Part shown: positions 27,752 through 34,668 of the stretch, piece after piece
Numbering within the stretch: the first letter of the stretch is position 1
Layout: each line of letters opens with the position of its first letter
NCBI GenBank assembly: GCA_046263055.1
Contig: JBHELO010000031.1
Location: 1 to 49,716, forward strand
Length of the DNA stretch: 49,716 bases
Reading direction: 5' to 3'
Source: DATAQC01 sp046263055
GTDB taxonomy: Bacteria > Actinomycetota > Acidimicrobiia > Acidimicrobiales > AC-14
Translations under genes and position numbers: made by a program
Notes under the pieces: model-generated
What the model saw: the letters and a program-made list of their open reading frames with translations, nothing else
Told to the model about the DNA's origin: nothing
Database searches by the model: none

Positions 27752-27781
27752 CAGGCCCCCGGGCCTGCTAACCGAACCCAG
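27738..27781. terminator. Perfect 21-bp inverted repeat between convergent genes; palindromic element, copy 2
   Basis: The left arm begins CTGGGTTCGGTTAGCAGG (27738 on) and the right arm (27761-27781) is its exact complement, with two bases between. The left arm codes GFG-stop of the MOSC gene; the right arm on the other strand codes GFG-stop of the HIT gene. It should form a strong hairpin in either transcript and is probably a bidirectional terminator. It is related to the element at 20864-20911. Confidence 0.8.
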
Positions 27782-28223
27782 TTGGGGTGGTGCCGGCCAG
27801 CGCCGCCCTCACCTGGGCGGCCACCGCCGCCGCCTCGGCGTCGTCGGCGTAGCGGTGGCGGGGCCAGAAGAAGCCCCGGAGGCCGTCCTTGCGGCGGCGG
27901 GGCACCACGTGGACGTGGAGGTGGGGCACGCTCTGGCTGACCCGGTTGTTGAGGGCGACGAACGTGCCGTCGGCCTCCATGGCCGCCTCCACGGCCACGG
28001 CCAGGCGACGGGCGGTGCTGAACAGCGGCCCGACGAGGGCGGCCGGGAGGTCGGCCAGCGTCTCCAAGTGGGCCCGGGGGACCAGCAGGCAGTGGCCCGG
28101 GAAGAGGGGGCGGACGTCCAGGAAGGCCACCGCGTCCGCCTCGTCGAGCACCACGTAAGCCGGCTCCTCCCCGCTCACCACCCGGCAGAACACGCACCCG
28201 GCACCCGCCTCGGCCGCCGTCAC
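27768..28223 (-). CDS. HIT-family nucleotide-binding protein
   Basis: A 151-residue histidine-triad hydrolase/transferase. It starts CVFCRVVSGEEPAYVV after a short lead, has VRPLFPGHCLLVPRAH, and the catalytic triad HLHVHVVPR. Substrates are probably adenosine polyphosphates or AMP conjugates, not specified by sequence. GTG 28223 is preferred over an open frame to 28280 because HIT proteins start a few residues before CxFC. The C-terminal TPTGFG is encoded by the palindrome at 27738-27781. Confidence 0.88.
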   Translation of the reverse strand: MTAAEAGAGCVFCRVVSGEEPAYVVLDEADAVAFLDVRPLFPGHCLLVPRAHLETLADLPAALVGPLFSTARRLAVAVEAAMEADGTFVALNNRVSQSVPHLHVHVVPRRRKDGLRGFFWPRHRYADDAEAAAVAAQVRAALAGTTPTGFG

Positions 28224-28266
28224 CGCCCGAGGGAGGGGCAGGGGCCTCCGCCGGCACGCGCCGGGC

Positions 28267-28283
28267 GCGGTGCGAAGCACCGC
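28267..28283 (-). terminator. Hairpin GCGGTGC-GAA-GCACCGC
   Basis: Perfect 7-bp arms with a GAA loop, between the end of the membrane-anchored gene (28303) and the HIT start on the minus strand. A terminator or attenuating hairpin; no U tract. Confidence 0.35.
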
Positions 28284-28302
28284 GGTGCCCGCCGCCGAAG
28301 CG

Positions 28303-28734
28303 TCAGTGCAGGGTGAAGCACCAGCGGAACTCGTTCGAGGCGTCGCGCGGCTCGTCGAAGTGGCGGTACACGACGGTGGCGCAATGGGGACCGGGGGAGA
28401 GAGTGCGGTAGTCGCTGTCCGGCCCCGGCCGCAGGGTCACCGAGTTGAGGGCGTCCACGTGCTGGAGGTCGTCCTCGGGGATCTCGTTGCCGTCGAACAA
28501 CAGGTAGCCGGTGTAGCCGGGCGCCAGGTCGGCGGCGATGGTGACCTGCCGTAGGTCGAGGTCCCCTCCCTGGGGCGACACGCTCTCCACCGCCGACGGC
28601 AGGGCCGGTCCCCGCGTGCCGGTGGGGGCGACGGCCACGTACACGAGCCCCCCCAGGGCGGCCGCCGCCAGCAGGCTCATGACCACCCGGCGGGCCAGCG
28701 GTGAGCGGGACGGCGGAGCGGGTTGGGGCGGCAC
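28303..28734 (-). CDS. Membrane-anchored protein of unknown function
   Basis: A 143-residue protein with an N-terminal anchor (RRVVMSLLAAAALGGLVYVAVAP) and an extracytoplasmic beta-rich domain containing TIAADLAPGYTGYLLFDGNEIPEDD, LNSVTLRPGPDSDY and a C-terminal paired-Cys segment (HCATVVYRHF...FRWCFTLH) that could form a disulfide. No family recognised. GTG 28734 is chosen because GGGAG and a GACAAT hexamer sit just before it; the longer frame would overlap the kinase control region. Divergent from the PASTA kinase, which may hint at a shared envelope role. Confidence 0.65.
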   Translation of the reverse strand: MPPQPAPPSRSPLARRVVMSLLAAAALGGLVYVAVAPTGTRGPALPSAVESVSPQGGDLDLRQVTIAADLAPGYTGYLLFDGNEIPEDDLQHVDALNSVTLRPGPDSDYRTLSPGPHCATVVYRHFDEPRDASNEFRWCFTLH

Positions 28735-28910
28735 GCTCCCATTGTCGCCTGCGCCGGCGGCGTCGGTCGGCCACCGTCCGACGCCCTCCGCGGGAGTGCC
28801 CCGGTTCGGAGCGGCGGGCACGGTACCCTCTGGCGACGACGCCGCGTGGGTGGGGGGAGCCATTCTCGGCGTGGGCGGGGCGAGGGCCCCGACCCGGGGA
28901 AGGGACAGGT

Positions 28911-31031
28911 TTGGCCTCGACGCGGATCGCGGAGCACATCGGACGGGTCCTCGGGGGGCGCTACCGCCTCCTGGCCCCCATCGGCACCGGTGCTTCGGCC
29001 CACGTCTACCTGGCCGACGACGTGAAGCTCCGCCGGCGGGTGGCGGTGAAGATCCTCCACCCCGCCCTGGCCGACGACGAGGGCTTCCTGCGCCGGTTCC
29101 GGGCCGAGGCCCGGGCGGCGGCGGCCCTCAACCACCCCAACGTCATGGCCGTGTTCGACTGGGGCGAGGAGGCGGACGGGCCCTTCCTGGTCTGCGAGTT
29201 CCTCGGCGGCGGCAGCCTGCGGGCCATCCTCGACCGGGGCACCCGCCTCACCCCGTCCCAGGCCCTGCTCGTCGGCCTGGAGGCAGCCCGGGCCCTCGAC
29301 TACGCCAGCCGCCGGGGCCTGGTCCACTGCGACATCAAGCCCGCCAACCTCCTCTTCGACGACGACGGCCGGTTGCGCATCGCCGACTTCGGGCTGGCCC
29401 GGGCGCTGGCCGAGGCGGCGTGGACGGAGCCCACCGGCACCGTGCTCGGCACCGCCCGCTACGCCTCGCCGGAGCAGGTTCGGGGTACCCGGCTCGACGG
29501 CAAGTCCGACGTCTACTCCCTGGCCGTCGTGCTCTACGAGGCGGTCAGCGGCCGGGTTCCGTTCGCGGCGGAGACCACGGTGGGCACGCTGATGGGCCGC
29601 CTGGAGCGGCCGATCCCCGCCGCCCCCGAGCTGGGCCCCCTCGGGCCCATCGTGGCCCGGGCGGGCCGGCCCGACGCCGCCGAGCGCCTGGACGCGGTGG
29701 CGTTCGGCGCCGCCCTCCAGGCCGCCGCCACCGACCTGCCGACTCCCGCCCGCCTCCCTCTGGCGGGCGTGGCCGCCCTCGACGAGAGCCTCGTCCACGT
29801 GGACCCGGACCCCACCGAGCTGGGCTACGCCGCCCCGGCCCCGCCGCCCGCCTCGGCCCCGCCGCCCACCCCGACCGCCCCGACCGCGTCGCCCGCGCCG
29901 ACCGCCAACGGCCAGCCGACCGACGCCACCCTCGTCGCCGTCCCGCCGGCCGCCGCCGCTCCGGCCGGCGGGCCGCCGAACGGCGCAGGGCCGGCGGGGG
30001 CCGGCGGTTGGGCGTCCGGTCCGCCGGGCCGGGCCGGGGTCGACGACACCGGGGTGATCACGGTGGCTGCGCCGCCCCCGCCGCCGCCCACCCTCTCGCC
30101 ACCTCCCGGTTGGGACGCAGCCGGCGCCGCCGTCCTCTCCCCGGCCGCCGGCCGCCGCCGCCGGTGGCCGCTCGTGCTCCTGGTCCTTGCCGTCGCCCTC
30201 GCCGGTGGTGGCGCCGGGGCCTGGGCCCTGGTGCGGGCCGCGGTGCCCAGTCACCCGGTGCCCGACGTGGTCAACCGGTCGGAGGCCGACGCGGTGGGGG
30301 CGATGCGGGCGCTGCGCTTCAGGGTGGCGTTCCGCCGGCCGTTCGTGAACGGGACCACCGCCGGGCTGGTCACCGGCCAGACCCCCGACCCCCGGCCCGG
30401 CGCCCGCCTCAAGGAGGGCAGCACGGTCACCCTCACGGTGTCGGCCGGGCCCGTGCCCGTGCCGGTGCCGATGGTGGCCGGCCTCGACCAGGACGCGGCG
30501 CAGAGCGCCATCCGCGCCGCCGGCCTCACGGTAGGCGCGGTCACCAGCCGCAACGACGAGGTCGCCCCCGAGGGCCGGGTACTCAGCGCCTCGCCGGCCG
30601 GCGGCACCGCCCCCACCGGGTCCAAGGTGGACCTCACGGTGTCGGCCGGCCCTGCCCCCCGCAGCGTCCCCGACCTCGCCGGCCGCAGCTACGACGATGC
30701 GGTCGCCGCCCTGGCCCAGCTCGGCCTGAAGGCGGCCCGGACCGACGACTACAGCGACACCGTGGCCGTGGGGACGGTCACGGGCAGCACCCCGGGAGCG
30801 GGCGCCAGCGTGGACCGGGGCTCCACCGTCTCGGTGGCGGTGTCCAAGGGCCAGCCGACGGTCCCCAGCGTGGGCGGGCTGTCGGTGGGCGACGCCAGCG
30901 CCAAGCTCCAGGCCGCGGGGCTCAAGGTGGGCAACGTCTACGGCCCGCCGGGAGGCCGGGTGTTCCTGAGCACGCCCGGGTCGGGCACCAAGGTGAAGAC
31001 CGGGAGCAGCGTCAGCCTGTTCATCATCTGA
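28911..31031 (+). CDS. Serine/threonine protein kinase with four PASTA domains, non-RD type
   Basis: Membrane Ser/Thr kinase of the PknB/StkP class. The N-terminal kinase has the Gly loop (IGTGASAHVYLA), Lys47 (VAVKILHP), the catalytic loop VHCDIKPANLL with Asp141, the DFG Asp159 and TGTVLGTARYASPEQ. The usual Arg before the catalytic Asp is Cys140 (HCD instead of HRD), so activation-loop control may differ. A ~140-residue Pro/Ala/Thr linker leads to a TM helix at about 415-442, then four PASTA repeats (VPDVVNRSEADAV, VPMVAGLDQDAAQ, VPDLAGRSYDDAV, VPSVGGLSVGDAS), which bind muropeptides in related kinases. Start TTG 28911 has AAGGGA 6-7 bases upstream. No phosphatase, RodA or PBP gene is adjacent. 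Confidence 0.9.
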   Translation: MASTRIAEHIGRVLGGRYRLLAPIGTGASAHVYLADDVKLRRRVAVKILHPALADDEGFLRRFRAEARAAAALNHPNVMAVFDWGEEADGPFLVCEFLGGGSLRAILDRGTRLTPSQALLVGLEAARALDYASRRGLVHCDIKPANLLFDDDGRLRIADFGLARALAEAAWTEPTGTVLGTARYASPEQVRGTRLDGKSDVYSLAVVLYEAVSGRVPFAAETTVGTLMGRLERPIPAAPELGPLGPIVARAGRPDAAERLDAVAFGAALQAAATDLPTPARLPLAGVAALDESLVHVDPDPTELGYAAPAPPPASAPPPTPTAPTASPAPTANGQPTDATLVAVPPAAAAPAGGPPNGAGPAGAGGWASGPPGRAGVDDTGVITVAAPPPPPPTLSPPPGWDAAGAAVLSPAAGRRRRWPLVLLVLAVALAGGGAGAWALVRAAVPSHPVPDVVNRSEADAVGAMRALRFRVAFRRPFVNGTTAGLVTGQTPDPRPGARLKEGSTVTLTVSAGPVPVPVPMVAGLDQDAAQSAIRAAGLTVGAVTSRNDEVAPEGRVLSASPAGGTAPTGSKVDLTVSAGPAPRSVPDLAGRSYDDAVAALAQLGLKAARTDDYSDTVAVGTVTGSTPGAGASVDRGSTVSVAVSKGQPTVPSVGGLSVGDASAKLQAAGLKVGNVYGPPGGRVFLSTPGSGTKVKTGSSVSLFII

Positions 31032-31933
31032 TGGGTGGGGCCCTGGCCGGGCGGGTGGCGCTGGTGACCGGCGGGGGGCGAGGGCTGGGTCGGTCCCACG
31101 CCCTGCTGCTGGCCGCCGAGGGAGCCCGGGTGGTGGTCAACGACCTGGGCGCGGCGGTCGACGGGTCGGGCCGGGACCCGGCAGTGGCGGAGGCGGTGGC
31201 GGCGGAGATCCGGTCCGCCGGCGGGCAGGCGGTGGCCGACGCCTCCGACGTGGGCCACTGGGACTCGGCCGCCCGCCTCGTGGCCTCGGTGGTCGACCGC
31301 TTCGGCGAGCTGCACGTGCTGGTGGCGAACGCCGGGAACCTGCGGGACCGCTCCATCGTGAACCTGGCCGAAGACGAGCTGGACGACGTCGTCCGCACCC
31401 ACCTGAAGGGCGCTGTGGCCCCCTTGCGCTGGGCCGCCGCCCACTGGCGGGCGAGGGCGCACAGTGGGGCGGCGGTGGCCGCCTCCGTCGTCCTCACCAC
31501 CTCGACTTCCGGCCTGTTCGGCCGCCCCGGCCAGGCCGCCTACGGGGCGGCCAAGGCGGGCGTCGTCGCCGTCGCCCTCACCGCCGCCGAGGAGCTCGGG
31601 CGCCACGGCGTGCGAGTCAACGCGGTGGCGCCCCTGGCCCGCACCCGGCTCACCGAGTCCATCCCGGGGCTGGCGGAGCGGGTGGAGGCGCCCGAGGACC
31701 CGTCGGCGGTGGACGACTGGGACCCCGCCAACGTCTCGCCCCTCGTCGCCTGGCTGGCCAGCGAGGCGTGCCCCCTGACGGGCCAGGTCTTCGTGGCCGG
31801 CGGCCGGCGGGTGGAGCGGCTGGCGGGCTGGTCGCCAGTGGCCACCGTCACGTCACCCGAGCGGTGGACGGTGGCCGCCCTGGCCGCTGCCCTCGCCCCG
31901 CCGGGGGGCGGCGCCCAGGGCGTCAGGCGGTGA
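31031..31933 (+). CDS. Short-chain dehydrogenase/reductase
   Basis: A 300-residue SDR oxidoreductase. Coenzyme motif TGGGRGLGRSHALLLA, acidic strand-2 region VVVNDLGAAVDGSGRDP, ANAGN, and the catalytic Ser in TTSTSGLFG with Tyr171 and Lys175 (AAYGAAKAG). The NDLG motif and the loop after it are those of 17-beta-HSD4/MFE-2-like 3-hydroxyacyl-CoA dehydrogenases, so a fatty-acid or steroid CoA substrate is plausible. ATG overlaps the kinase stop (TGATG). It converges with and overlaps by 11 bases the SCP2 gene, whose domain is fused to this type of SDR in eukaryotic MFE-2. Confidence 0.88.
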   Translation: MGGALAGRVALVTGGGRGLGRSHALLLAAEGARVVVNDLGAAVDGSGRDPAVAEAVAAEIRSAGGQAVADASDVGHWDSAARLVASVVDRFGELHVLVANAGNLRDRSIVNLAEDELDDVVRTHLKGAVAPLRWAAAHWRARAHSGAAVAASVVLTTSTSGLFGRPGQAAYGAAKAGVVAVALTAAEELGRHGVRVNAVAPLARTRLTESIPGLAERVEAPEDPSAVDDWDPANVSPLVAWLASEACPLTGQVFVAGGRRVERLAGWSPVATVTSPERWTVAALAAALAPPGGGAQGVRR

Positions 31934-32339
31934 TCTCCTTGACCCGCTTGGCGATCTCCCCGGCGCCCGGCGTGAGCGGGGACGACTGCTCCTGGAGGGC
32001 GATGATGAGCTTGGTCAGGTCGCCCTGCACCCGGACCTTGCCGGCCATGAACGCCTGCATGGCCGCCTCCTTGGTGCCGTCCACGAACACCGCCTTGGCC
32101 GTCTCGTAGTCCAGGGTGACGGTGACGTCGGCCGCCTCCAGGTGGCCCAGCTCGATCTCCAACCCGCCCGAGCTGGTGTCGATGTGGGAGCTGACGGTGC
32201 CCTCGCCGAACGGCACGCCGGTGATCACCTGGTTCATGCGCACCGGGTTGGCGACGGCCGGGGCGTCGCCCCCGACCTCCTCGCGGATGCGGCGGGCCTC
32301 GGCGATCCACTCGTCGGAGAGGAATGGGAAGGTGGCCAT
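31923..32339 (-). CDS. SCP2 sterol-transfer-family protein
   Basis: A 138-residue protein with the SCP2 lipid-binding fold: VITGVPFGEGTVSSHID, ADVTVTLDYETAKAVFVDG and the typical TKEAAMQAFMAGKVRVQGDLTKLIIAL. It would bind fatty acyl or sterol-like ligands in the cytoplasm. The ATG is fixed by TACCCT 7 bases upstream. The 3' end overlaps the SDR gene tail to tail, so the pair are antisense to each other at their ends. Confidence 0.88.
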   Translation of the reverse strand: MATFPFLSDEWIAEARRIREEVGGDAPAVANPVRMNQVITGVPFGEGTVSSHIDTSSGGLEIELGHLEAADVTVTLDYETAKAVFVDGTKEAAMQAFMAGKVRVQGDLTKLIIALQEQSSPLTPGAGEIAKRVKEITA

Positions 32340-32346
32340 CCGGGCG

Positions 32347-32352
32347 AGGGTA
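32347..32352 (-). promoter_or_regulatory. -10 element TACCCT, leaderless type
   Basis: On the minus strand TACCCT ends 7 bases before ATG 32339 of the SCP2 protein. Confidence 0.5.
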
Positions 32353-32405
32353 GCGGGTGGCCGGGACCGTCCCGGTGGCGGATCATCGGACCTACACCGG
32401 GGTCC

Positions 32406-32411
32406 TACACT
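32406..32411 (+). promoter_or_regulatory. -10 element TACACT, leaderless type
   Basis: TACACT ends 6 bases before ATG 32418. It lies in a short direct repeat (CCTACACCGGGGT / CCTACACTGGGGGT), the first copy at about 32391. Confidence 0.5.
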
Positions 32412-32417
32412 GGGGGT

Positions 32418-32723
32418 ATGGACACGACCACGGAATCCCGGACGACCGGGCCCACCGGCAGCGTCGAGGGGCGCGCCGGAGCCGGGGAGGTCAAGCTCGG
32501 CGAGCTGTGCGACGTGTGCGGCCGGGTGGTCGCCCCCGAGGAGGCGGTCAAGGCGGAGCTGACGGTGAGCGGGGCGATGTGCCCGTCGCCGATGACCTTC
32601 CACCCTGGCTGCTACGAGCAGGCGTCGGTGCTGTGGCAGCCCGACCCCGACTCGTACTGCACGACCGACCCCCTGTTCCCCGAGACCGGCCAGTGGACGC
32701 TCCCGGAGGACCCCTCGGCCTGA
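32418..32723 (+). CDS. Small Cys-rich, probably zinc-binding protein
   Basis: A 101-residue soluble protein. A Thr/Gly-rich N-terminus leads to CDVCGRVVAPEEAVKAEL, then MCPSPMTFHPGCYEQAS; two Cys of CxxC and His/Cys of HPGC could coordinate one zinc. The rest (LWQPDPDSYCTTDPLFPETGQWTLP) is unlike any family I know. Starts leaderless from 32406, 19 bases before the next gene, so the two may form a unit. Confidence 0.7.
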   Translation: MDTTTESRTTGPTGSVEGRAGAGEVKLGELCDVCGRVVAPEEAVKAELTVSGAMCPSPMTFHPGCYEQASVLWQPDPDSYCTTDPLFPETGQWTLPEDPSA

Positions 32724-32742
32724 CCGCCGGGAGGCGAGCGGG

Positions 32743-33399
32743 GTGACCACACTCAACGGCCGGCTCCGGCGCTCGCGCGCCGAGGCGGTCGTCGGGTGGC
32801 GCTACTGGCAACTCAGTGGGGCCGGGCGCCTGCGGTCGGTGACCCAGCGGCGCATCGAGTGGCGGCCGGGCACGGTCATGCTGGCCCGTTGCCTGGGGGC
32901 CGGCCACCCGGCGCCCGACGAGGGGTGCGATTGCGGGATCTACGGTGCCCGCGACCTTGCCAGCCTGCGCGAGCACGGCCTGTGCCTGGCGCCCGAGGCG
33001 GTGGTGGTCGGTCGGGTGGCGTTGTGGGGCACCGTGCTCGACGACGTATCGGGCTGGCGGGCGGAGGTGGCCGCCCCTGTGGACCTGTGGGTGGTGGCCG
33101 ACCTAGTGCCGCCCGCCGGCCTCGACGCCACCGTCGCCGCCCTGGGGACGTACGGCGTGCCCGTGGGGACCATGCCGTTGGCCGAGGCGGTGGCCGGGGT
33201 GTCGGCCGCCATCCTCGCCAACCAGGCCATGGCCGCCACCACCGCCCGCCCCCGCCCGCTTCCCGGCCCACCAACCGATCTCCCGGCCTGCCCGGCCCCG
33301 GCGTCCGACTCCCCGGTCCGGGCGGCGCCGGCCATTGGCGGCCGACCGGGCATCTGCGGGGCACCGTCGACGACCACGGGCGACGAGCGTCCCCGGTGA
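32743..33399 (+). CDS. Hypothetical protein with a CDCGIYGA motif
   Basis: A 218-residue protein. The first ~110 residues form a compact module (AVVGWRYWQLSG, RRIEWRPG, HPAPDEGCDCGIYGARDLASL, VVVGRVALWGTV), which I recognise only as a pattern seen in uncharacterised actinobacterial proteins. The second half is Ala-rich and ends in a disordered Pro/Thr tail. Three Cys residues (CxCG and one nearby) might bind metal. GTG start with GGGAGG about 9 bases upstream. Its stop overlaps the hydrolase GTG at GTGA. Confidence 0.65.
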   Translation: MTTLNGRLRRSRAEAVVGWRYWQLSGAGRLRSVTQRRIEWRPGTVMLARCLGAGHPAPDEGCDCGIYGARDLASLREHGLCLAPEAVVVGRVALWGTVLDDVSGWRAEVAAPVDLWVVADLVPPAGLDATVAALGTYGVPVGTMPLAEAVAGVSAAILANQAMAATTARPRPLPGPPTDLPACPAPASDSPVRAAPAIGGRPGICGAPSTTTGDERPR

Positions 33400-34163
33400 C
33401 CACCTCGGCCTCTCCCGCCCTCATGGCGGGCGCCAAGCCGGTGTCCACGCCCGGCGGTCCGGGCGGGGCCCTCGTCCTGCACGGGTTCACGGGGACCCCA
33501 TATTCGGTGCGGGGCGTGGCCCGCGCCCTGGGGGAGGCCGGCCTGGCCGTTGAGGCGCCCGTGCTGCCGGGCCACGGCACCCGCCCCGACGACATGCTGG
33601 CCACCGGCTGGGAGGACTGGTGGGCGGCGGCCGACGCCGCCTGGGCCGACCTGGCCGCCCGCTGCCACCGCACCGTGGTCTTCGGGCTGTCCATGGGCGG
33701 CACGCTGGCGGCGGCGCTGGCCGCCGAGCACCCCGAGGTGGCGGGCATCGCCGTCGTCAACCCCTACATCGACCCGCCGGCGCCGTCCTTCCAGGATCTG
33801 CTGCGGGGGGTGCTCGACGCCGGCGAGGCCTGGGCTCCCGGCATCGCCAGCGACATCGCCGAGCCCGAGACCCGGGAGGTCGGGTACCCGGGCACGCCGC
33901 TCGCCCCCCTCTTGTCGCTCTGCCAGGCCCTCGACCGCTTGGCGCCCCGCCTCGGGGCGGTGGCCTGCCCGGTGCTGGTCATGACCAGCCGGGTCGACCA
34001 CGTGGTGCCCCCCGTCTCGAGCGACGTCCTGGCCGAGCGGGTCTCCGGACCCGTCGAGCGGGTGTGGCTGGAGCACAGCTTCCACACCGCGACCCTCGAC
34101 CGCGACGGCCCCGAGATCGAGCGTCGGGCCGTCGACTTCGCCCGAGCCGCCACCGGCACCTGA
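33396..34163 (+). CDS. Alpha/beta hydrolase, Est30-like carboxylesterase/monoacylglycerol lipase
   Basis: A 255-residue esterase. Oxyanion loop LHGFTGTPYSV, then LPGHGTRPDDM, nucleophile elbow FGLSMGGTLAAA, acid in TSRVDHVVPP and base in EHSFHTATLD: the layout of Geobacillus Est30-type carboxylesterases, cytoplasmic, acting on short to medium acyl esters. GTG 33396 overlaps the previous stop; ATG 33423 is an alternative that would keep the whole fold. Confidence 0.88.
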   Translation: MTTSASPALMAGAKPVSTPGGPGGALVLHGFTGTPYSVRGVARALGEAGLAVEAPVLPGHGTRPDDMLATGWEDWWAAADAAWADLAARCHRTVVFGLSMGGTLAAALAAEHPEVAGIAVVNPYIDPPAPSFQDLLRGVLDAGEAWAPGIASDIAEPETREVGYPGTPLAPLLSLCQALDRLAPRLGAVACPVLVMTSRVDHVVPPVSSDVLAERVSGPVERVWLEHSFHTATLDRDGPEIERRAVDFARAATGT

Positions 34164-34219
34164 GGACGGCCCCGCGAACCAGCGGAGGGACGGGCGGCGC
34201 CGGCCCCCGGTGGCCCGCC

Positions 34220-34225
34220 TACCAT
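34220..34225 (+). promoter_or_regulatory. -10 element TACCAT for gatCAB, leaderless type
   Basis: TACCAT ends 7 bases before GTG 34233, the gatC start. Confidence 0.5.
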
Positions 34226-34232
34226 CGTCGTC

Positions 34233-34535
34233 GTGGCCGCACCGATCTCCAGAGACGACGTGGCCCACGTGGCCGCCCTGGCCCGCCTGGCCCTCACCGA
34301 CGAGGAGCTCGACCGCTTCACGGGACAGCTCGGCGCGGTGCTCGAGCACGCCGCCGACCTGGCCGCCCTCGACACCGCCGACGTCCCGCCGACGTCCCAC
34401 CCGCTCCCCCTGGCCAACGTGCTGCGCGACGACACCCCGGTGCCCGGCCTCGACCGTGACGAGGTGCTGGCCTCGGCGCCGGCCACCGAGGACCACCGCT
34501 TCCGGGTCCCCCGCATACTCGGCGAGGCCCCCTGA
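34233..34535 (+). CDS. gatC: Asp/Glu-tRNA amidotransferase subunit C
   Basis: The small stabilising subunit of GatCAB, which converts Glu-tRNA(Gln) and/or Asp-tRNA(Asn) to the amidated forms. The 100-residue sequence is standard: ISRDDVAHVAALARLALTDEEL, FTGQLGAVLEHAADLAALDT, then HPLPLANVLRDDTP. It begins the gatC-gatA-gatB order, but an unusual 133-base spacer with two repeated hairpins separates it from gatA. Confidence 0.95.
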   Translation: MAAPISRDDVAHVAALARLALTDEELDRFTGQLGAVLEHAADLAALDTADVPPTSHPLPLANVLRDDTPVPGLDRDEVLASAPATEDHRFRVPRILGEAP

Positions 34536-34540
34536 TGCCC

Positions 34541-34656
34541 CGCCATCGCGCAATTGGCCCCCATGGGGACCCGTTGCGCGGGCGCGCCGCCGCCCCCACC
34601 GCCCGCCATCGCGCAATTGCCCCCTATGGGGACCCGTTGCGCGGGCGCGCCGCCCG
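34541..34656. repeat. Two direct copies of a ~52-bp hairpin element between gatC and gatA
   Basis: Copy 1 starts at 34541 and copy 2 at 34604 (63-base period), differing at few positions. Each reads CGCCATCGCGCAATTG..., then ATGGGGACCCGTTGCGCGGG..., and folds on itself: CGCGCAA pairs with TTGCGCG and CCCC with GGGG around an AT-containing loop. The gatA ribosome binding site GGAGG lies just after copy 2. Confidence 0.85.
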
Positions 34657-34668
34657 GAGGGCGGCCGG

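Noticed and set aside
34541..34656. tRNA or small structured RNA gene between gatC and gatA
   Set aside because: The two copies form simple hairpins; no cloverleaf, T-loop consensus or CCA end is visible.
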